Assembly: GCA_030849805.1 (NCBI GenBank)
Contig: JASANZ010002110.1
Location: forward strand, 1 to 47,042
Reading direction: 5' to 3'
Origin: Sergeia podlipaevii
Lineage: Eukaryota; Euglenozoa; Kinetoplastea; Trypanosomatida; Trypanosomatidae
DNA length: 47,042 nucleotides
A program made the translations under genes and the position numbers. This document shows, piece by piece, positions 41,501-47,042 of this stretch. Each line of letters starts with the position of its first letter. The stretch's first letter is position 1. The notes beneath the pieces were generated by a model. It was given only the letters and a program-made list of their open reading frames with translations, had not been told where the DNA came from and made no database searches.

Positions 41501-42422
41501 AGGAAAAAAAGAAAAAAAAAACCGCCACATATGGGACAACATATATATATATATGAACAATAATAATAACAATAATAATGATGATAATAAACATGAGTTT
41601 TTTGTTTTAATAAATCCACTTAGTATGCCCACAATAGTAAAAATGATCACAATAAAAAACGCACACGCACAAGCACACACCTACATGCACGCGAACTCGC
41701 ATGTAGCAGATAGCCTTCACGAAAAAAAAAGCAAAAAAAAAGGATCATGAAAGTATGACTATGAGATTGGTTTTTGTATTTTAATGTTCTTTCTCATCAA
41801 CTGACCCATCCGCGTCATTCCCTTCTTTTATTGTGGTTGAATAAGACGCACGATATAAACACCGTCCATTGGTTGTCTAGAGCGACACCCTCTTTCTTCC
41901 TTCACTGGCTTCATACAACGAACCTGAAGGACCCACAATGTCACCTCGTACAACTTAACTGAGAGGAAAGCGGGAAGAGAGAACATATATATATATATAA
42001 TCTGCAAGATCATTGACAAAAACAACTACAGGATCAATCAAAAAGAACATATATCAGAAAAGCGGGGGAAAAACATACAGACAGACATACAGACTCTGCC
42101 AATAGAGGTTACTTTTTACATTCACCATATATGTGATGCATAGAGGAGAAAAAAGAGGGAAAAATACCGAAAATATCCTCCTTTCTGTTTGCAATGTCAC
42201 TGCTTTCATTGCTGAATGCTAACTTCATTATTAAAGGTTGTTGTATCCCTTCTCTCCCCCCCCCCATTGTATGTGTGTGTGCGCGCAGTGTCCAGGGCAC
42301 TTTGTTATTCTTGAGAAAGAGCAGTAGCAATAGGTTTCGCTGTGCTGGCAACAGTCGTCCAAAGGAGAGAAGGCCATGCCCTATACAAGCCGGTACCCCC
42401 CCCCCCATTCCTTTTGCTTTGT
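38576..42422 (-). other. 3.8-kb spacer, likely very long 3' UTR of the larger RRM gene
   Basis: This is the longest gene-free stretch. It has an AT tract (38706-38724), an AC tract (39321-39341), mixed AAC/AAT runs (41320-41347 and 41558-41592; AUU/GUU-type repeats in minus-strand RNA), and C runs near 42258-42265 and 42397-42406. Open frames of 60-170 codons are made of repeat translations. No gene or structured RNA is supported. Confidence 0.6.
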
Positions 42423-45400
42423 CTACTCAATCTCATCATCATTATCTTCTTCAAAGGCACCCGAAGCTGCATTCGTTACCGCGGACAACAACATATACAC
42501 AGTTGTCTCGTCCATATAACTAGCCCCATCAGAGCCCTCTGTTATCGCGGGCTCCTGCTCACAGTGCGAGTCGTTAAGTGGGCTGTGTACCGTGCTGTGC
42601 TGAGCAAGTATATGTCCGGTGTGATCCTCCGAGAGGGTTGCTCCAGGTGATGAATGCGAGGTCTTCGACAAGTCTAATGCTGTGGCGAACTCATTGTTAC
42701 TTTCTATCGTTACCGTCCATTGTGGAGTTGTTGTCGTCGCGATGTTGTCCCCATCTTCATTGACCGTGTTAGCAGAGGGAGAAACAGCAGTTGCCTCCTG
42801 CACAACACTGTCCTTATCAGAGGTGACACAAGCCCTGATGTTCTTCTTATCATTCTCCGCTTCGGTGCCGGCAGCGGGGTCCGCCGCGGCCATGCTGCTA
42901 TAGAAGGAGTAGTTGGGCTCTACCGTGTTTGTGTCCCCATCTCGTGGGCTCTTTGCTGTTGCACTGCCTTCAGGGAAGTATGTGTGTGCGTCTGAGCTGC
43001 TGTGCTTGGGAGACGGGTGAGGCCGCTGCAGCTGCGAGCGCTGCAGCTTGCCGAGGAGAGCAGAGAAAGCCTGACTGCCCTCTCCTGAGCTCCTGACCAT
43101 AGGGAAGGTAGCAGCAGTGATTGCCGAAGGAAGTGCAACAATAGGTTGCTGTAGCTGTGGCGGTACGGGTGTCGTTGGTGCTGGGTCTTGCAGTGCCGTT
43201 GCAGGTTTCTCCCTGCTCAGAGCATTGGGCTCGCTCCGAGGCGATGAGAGCTGCTGCCGCTGCGGCTGTTGGTACTGGTAGGGTTGAGGTTGAGGTTGAG
43301 GTGGCCGTGGAGGAGGTGGCGCTGTAGAGAACATGACCCCTATCTGTGCTTGCTGCATCAGTAGCTGCTGTGGCTGTTGCGGAGGCATCGGAGGTGGCAA
43401 CGGTATGTCGCGTTGAGGGTGATACGCTAGTGGCCCAGGTGGTGGACCCGCCAGCGGTGGAGCCGCGCCGGTAGCAAAGAGGCCATTGTTAAAGGAGGGG
43501 GGTAAGGCAGCTCCTCCGTACGGCGGCATAGGGTTCACTACGCACCACTGCATTTGCCCCAAATCTTGTAGAGACTGTGGCAGTGGCGGTGGTGGTGGAG
43601 GAGCCGTTGAGAGACCTACAGGGGGATGATTATGATAGGCCTGCTGCTGTTGCTGTTGCTGATATTGATATCGCTGCTGCTGCTGTTGCTGTTGCCGCTG
43701 GGGAGGGAGAAAACTGTTGATGGGCGAAAGCGCCGAGAGCTGAGGAGACAGCATAGAGCTCGCGCTGTGAATGTCTGAAGGAGTCTGTGTCCCCTGCTGC
43801 GGCTGCGCGTAGTACCCAGACCCGCTACCGTACTGATTATAGTTTTCAGCGCTTGTGAGCTCCACAATGGGAGGTATCATCTGCTGCTGTTGCTGTTGCT
43901 GTTGCTGTTGTGGTTGGCCGTCGATTCTGCCTCCACCAGTGGTGAGGATGGGATTTGAGTTGACAAAGGTAACAGGAGAAAAGCTCACCAAAGAAGCACC
44001 CCCACTACCTACCCCACTGCCTTGAGAATTGCCAAGTCCGGCGCTCGAAGGCGTCAAGAATGTTAGACCGGTCGCGACCGTGCCTCCCCCTCCTCCGCCG
44101 CTGCCTGTGCTGAATCGATAAGCAACGGGTGAGGGGCCGCCCGTGCCTCTGCCTAGCGCGTCTACAGTGGCTGCTATGGTGGGAAGTAGCTGAAAGTAGT
44201 TGGGAGAACCATCTGGGGAGGTCATCACCTGGGTGAAACGCAGGTCAGGGGAACCCACCAGCGATTGTTGGTTGCTTCCACCAAATTTTCCAGGGGAGTG
44301 TGTACTTGCATTTCCACCACCCACGCGTGGCTTGCTTGCATTGCTATTGAGGGAATGGCTAGCGTCATTGCTCGTACTGCCACCACCAGCGGCGCCACTC
44401 GCACTAGCATGAGAGATGCGGGTGGGCAACTCTTCAGCAAGTTTTATCATCACCGGCACACCTTCGCAGGACGGAAAAGGAAATGTGTTGTGTACCTCGT
44501 TGAATGCAGTCTCAGCAATACCGTCCTCTTCGAAGCTCACGAATGCTATGCATCTGTCACCCTCCTCCATCGAGTTCGCCGGGGCTGTGTCTGCGTGGAC
44601 GCTGATATTCTTTACGGCCCCGTAGCGTTGGAACAGTTGCTGTAGCATGGCAGGCGTCACATCGTGAGGTATATTACGCACAAACAGCTTCCGCACCTGC
44701 TTACGCGCGTCACCAATCGGCGTGTTGTCATGCTGCTTCTTAGCCCATTGCATAGAAAGAAGAGCACCACCCACGAGGCGCTCTCGTACCATGAACTCCG
44801 TCATTGCATCCATGGCCTCCGCATGTGTGTCATAGCGCACAAAGGCTTTTCCGAGAGACTCACCGGTGTGAATGTTACGCATAATCGCGCAGGCAACTAT
44901 TTTACCGTACGGCGCAAAAAGCTCGCGCAGTTGATATTCATTCATGTTGATTGGCAAGTTTCGCACAAAGATGTTGGTCTTGCTCTGTCCAATTTTGCTT
45001 TCAGGTGCTGTAATGACACCCATTGGACTGAACGCGAGCGGCTCTTCAAGTAGTGGTGGTCTATGTGGGGTTTGATGCTCCCCCCTCGGGTTGCTGCTCT
45101 GGAAAGGAGGAGCATGACTGTGCTTGTTTTTCCGCCGGGCAGCGGCTGACTGATCCTCGGCACCTGTACAATTCGCTCTAGCTTTACTTGTAGCAGGAGC
45201 AGTGATGAAGGGAGTTCGCATGTCTTCGCTACTTCCCGGCAGCGATGCTGAACCTGCGTTCCTGGGACTGTCTTGGTATACGAGAAGCTGCCTGCGACCT
45301 GCCTCATCGAGTGACTTGGCGTGCCGTGGCGTGGATTCCGGCGACGCCCCATAGAGCCACAAGGGTGGAGCAGATAGTGGGGACTGACAAATGCTGGTGG

Positions 45401-45512
45401 AGAAGGCGGCGTAAAGGGGGGATAAAGAGGAGTTGGAGAGCTGACTGGCGTCGCTTTGCCGGTGATATGTCTTTTCATTTTCCTCCACAGGCCTGCCTGG
45501 GTAATTATCCAT
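42423..45512 (-). CDS. two-RRM RNA-binding protein with long Gln/Pro-rich tail (larger paralogue)
   Basis: The 1029-aa product has two RRMs: RRM1 begins at about residue 180 (NIFVRNL, RNP1 LGKAFVRY) and RRM2 at about 275 (KLFVRNI, RNP1-like CIAFVSF). About 170 residues of disordered sequence precede them. The tail of about 650 residues has several polyQ runs (one of 11 Gln or more), proline-rich stretches such as APPPPPPLPQ, and Gly/Ser segments, ending in an acidic patch (EEDNDDEIE). Such tails favour condensates or multivalent contacts. The RRM block is clearly paralogous to the one at 34173-35720. It is probably a cytosolic post-transcriptional regulator; its targets are unknown. The frame opens 47 codons earlier (45653), but those codons include the polypyrimidine tract; the ATG at 45512 is the first after the acceptor. 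Confidence 0.92.
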   Translation of the reverse strand: MDNYPGRPVEENEKTYHRQSDASQLSNSSLSPLYAAFSTSICQSPLSAPPLWLYGASPESTPRHAKSLDEAGRRQLLVYQDSPRNAGSASLPGSSEDMRTPFITAPATSKARANCTGAEDQSAAARRKNKHSHAPPFQSSNPRGEHQTPHRPPLLEEPLAFSPMGVITAPESKIGQSKTNIFVRNLPINMNEYQLRELFAPYGKIVACAIMRNIHTGESLGKAFVRYDTHAEAMDAMTEFMVRERLVGGALLSMQWAKKQHDNTPIGDARKQVRKLFVRNIPHDVTPAMLQQLFQRYGAVKNISVHADTAPANSMEEGDRCIAFVSFEEDGIAETAFNEVHNTFPFPSCEGVPVMIKLAEELPTRISHASASGAAGGGSTSNDASHSLNSNASKPRVGGGNASTHSPGKFGGSNQQSLVGSPDLRFTQVMTSPDGSPNYFQLLPTIAATVDALGRGTGGPSPVAYRFSTGSGGGGGGTVATGLTFLTPSSAGLGNSQGSGVGSGGASLVSFSPVTFVNSNPILTTGGGRIDGQPQQQQQQQQQQMIPPIVELTSAENYNQYGSGSGYYAQPQQGTQTPSDIHSASSMLSPQLSALSPINSFLPPQRQQQQQQQRYQYQQQQQQQAYHNHPPVGLSTAPPPPPPLPQSLQDLGQMQWCVVNPMPPYGGAALPPSFNNGLFATGAAPPLAGPPPGPLAYHPQRDIPLPPPMPPQQPQQLLMQQAQIGVMFSTAPPPPRPPQPQPQPYQYQQPQRQQLSSPRSEPNALSREKPATALQDPAPTTPVPPQLQQPIVALPSAITAATFPMVRSSGEGSQAFSALLGKLQRSQLQRPHPSPKHSSSDAHTYFPEGSATAKSPRDGDTNTVEPNYSFYSSMAAADPAAGTEAENDKKNIRACVTSDKDSVVQEATAVSPSANTVNEDGDNIATTTTPQWTVTIESNNEFATALDLSKTSHSSPGATLSEDHTGHILAQHSTVHSPLNDSHCEQEPAITEGSDGASYMDETTVYMLLSAVTNAASGAFEEDNDDEIE

Positions 45513-45524
45513 TGATCTTGAGTC

Positions 45525-45560
45525 CTCGGGCACAGCAAGTAAATCAATAAAAAAAAACAA
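45525..45560 (-). promoter_or_regulatory. trans-splice acceptor of the larger RRM gene
   Basis: A minus-strand T-rich tract (including nine T at about 45549-45557) is followed by an AG at 45526-45525. The predicted leader is only about 12 nt. The tract lies within the longer open frame, so the upstream in-frame ATG cannot be in the mature mRNA. Confidence 0.6.
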
Positions 45561-47042
45561 CTGCAGCACTTCACTATCTTCTCTGCTGCTTTTTTTTTGA
45601 TATGTATAAGCTATTCCCTTTTCCTTTTCTCTCCTCTTCTCCTTTGAAAGCAAAAAAAAAGCGTGTATGGATCAAAAAAAAGATGTTCAGAGTACCTTAA
45701 AGCCTTCTGAAATGAAGTGTGTGTGTGTGTGTGTGTGCTTTTGCCGCTACAAACAAAAAAAGAGACCTTGTATAATTAATGATCTTGTGTGTTTAATCAC
45801 AGTGTGAGATAAAGAGCCAAAAAAAAACTTTAAAAAAATGTTTTTTAAAGAATCGAAAATAGCAAATAACAATATTGATTATCGATATATAAATTTATTT
45901 ATGTGTACAACTACACAAAGAAAAATAATACTTCAAGAAAAAAAACTAGGCGCCTCAAAAGAAAATAGAAGAAACTTTCACACACACACACACAGCTTTA
46001 TGAAGAAAGAGTCGACTATATATCAGTAATGAGATTTGAAGAAAAAAGATAATAAAAGGATAAGAAATATCAAGTGAATCAGATAACAACAACAATAGTA
46101 AAGGTTTGTGTGATGTGAAGAAAAACGAATAATGTGCCTATGCGGATTGCTTCGATCCCTTCTTTATCGCATGCACTTTTATGCAGTGCACACTAAAATA
46201 AACAAGGAGTAGGGGGATATCTTCTTTACTCTTCCTATTTCTTCTTTCTTGTTTTCGCAGTTGCTTAAGAGACGCTTATTCCTTTCCTGGATAACTGTGT
46301 TGGTTCAAATATATATAACTAGGAAAAGAGAGAAAAAAAAAGAGAGAAAAAAAAGAAAAAATCAAAGAGGAAAAAGATACGTCAATTCACAAAAAGGAAA
46401 AAATACGATTGAGTTCTTTGGCATTGCCAAAAGTGTCCTGTCATTTTTCTGTGATTAAAAAAACAACAGCAAAAAAAAAAAAAGAATTGCCACTCAAGCA
46501 AGTACGAAGACGTAATTTCCCTTTTTCTTTTTTTTATTGCTCATAGATCAACTTGTTATTTTACTTTTTTTACGAAATGCTAACTAAAACGTCATATAGA
46601 TTTTCGTACGTACGTACGTTTTGCTCTTCCTTGCGCTGATATTATTACTATAATAACTATTGTTACACCTATTTGCTGTTGTGATTGCTATTATTGTCAT
46701 CCTCATCATCCATCGCTAGTAAGAGCACACACACACTGTTCGCTTACTTGCTACCATACATATGTTTAGAAAATAGCAGATGGCTCTCCACGCAGAACAA
46801 CACATATTTATTTCTCCTTTTCGTAAAAGGAATACCTACGATATGCAACAAATAATAAATATAATAATAACAATTGCACAGGCAAAGTAAAACACTGAAA
46901 AACACTAATGCTTTACTAAATAAAAGAGAATGCTACTACTTTTCTCTTTTTATTTTCCTATTGGTGATAGTGAAAAAAAAAAGTAACGACAACAAACAAT
47001 CGCTGACGTTTCTCAGGCAAAAAGGAATACTCCCTTCTCTGT
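45561..47042 (-). other. right-end spacer, probably 3' UTR of a gene beyond the window
   Basis: No gene is supported in the last 1.5 kb. Features seen are a GT tract (45717-45737), an AC run (about 45979-45993), a short CGTA repeat (about 46605-46619) and many A or T homopolymers. The composition matches the other long spacers. Confidence 0.6.

Noticed and set aside
42682..45550. Many plus-strand frames opposite the larger RRM gene
   Set aside because: They are shadows of the minus-strand gene, whose RRM motifs and tail are continuous in one frame.

Overview
This window looks like a piece of a trypanosomatid (kinetoplastid) chromosome. The reasons are: no sign of introns in any long gene; genes in long same-strand runs; coding regions clearly richer in G+C than the A+T-rich, microsatellite-filled spacers; a polypyrimidine tract followed by an AG shortly before most start codons (trans-splicing signals); and typical families such as a leishmanolysin (GP63), two-RRM regulators and a U1-like zinc-finger protein with a mitochondrial-type N-terminus. 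The genus cannot be fixed from the sequence alone.

Layout. One gene lies on the plus strand: a 2449-aa type III alpha-like phosphatidylinositol 4-kinase (733-8082). All other credible genes are on the minus strand. Read in transcription order from the right they are: a large two-RRM RNA-binding protein (42423-45512), LTV1-like 40S biogenesis factor (36591-38438), a smaller two-RRM paralogue (34173-35720), a LYAR-like nucleolar zinc-finger protein (29680-30531), an MFS/nodulin-like transporter with a huge loop (25300-28806), a mucin-stalked type I surface protein (22974-24029), a 1363-aa disordered protein (17087-21178), a zinc-finger protein with a probable mitochondrial presequence (13042-14817), the AP-1 sigma adaptin (12029-12526) and GP63 (9864-11492). 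The two transcription units converge at about 8083-9863, a convergent strand-switch (termination) region.

The most unusual spot is this strand switch. It holds a nearly exact 204-bp second copy of the GP63 splice-acceptor/5'-UTR block, but with no GP63 coding sequence after it. The block stops 14 bp short of where the start codon would be and abuts a G+C-rich island of about 335 bp unlike the surrounding spacers. This looks like the scar of a lost tandem GP63 copy next to a degenerate, possibly SIDER-like, retroposon.

How the genes relate. Kinetoplastid neighbours share a precursor RNA rather than a function, so the gene order need not be an operon in the bacterial sense. Two themes recur: ribosome biogenesis (LTV1, LYAR) and post-transcriptional control (the two RRM paralogues that flank LTV1). 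The longest spacers lie where the 3' UTRs of the two RRM genes should be (about 3.6 and 4.0 kb) and carry many AUU/UAU-type repeats in RNA sense, which suggests that the regulators are themselves regulated through their mRNAs. I found no convincing tRNA, rRNA, CRISPR or intact transposon, and no clear evidence of a wholly new multi-gene system.
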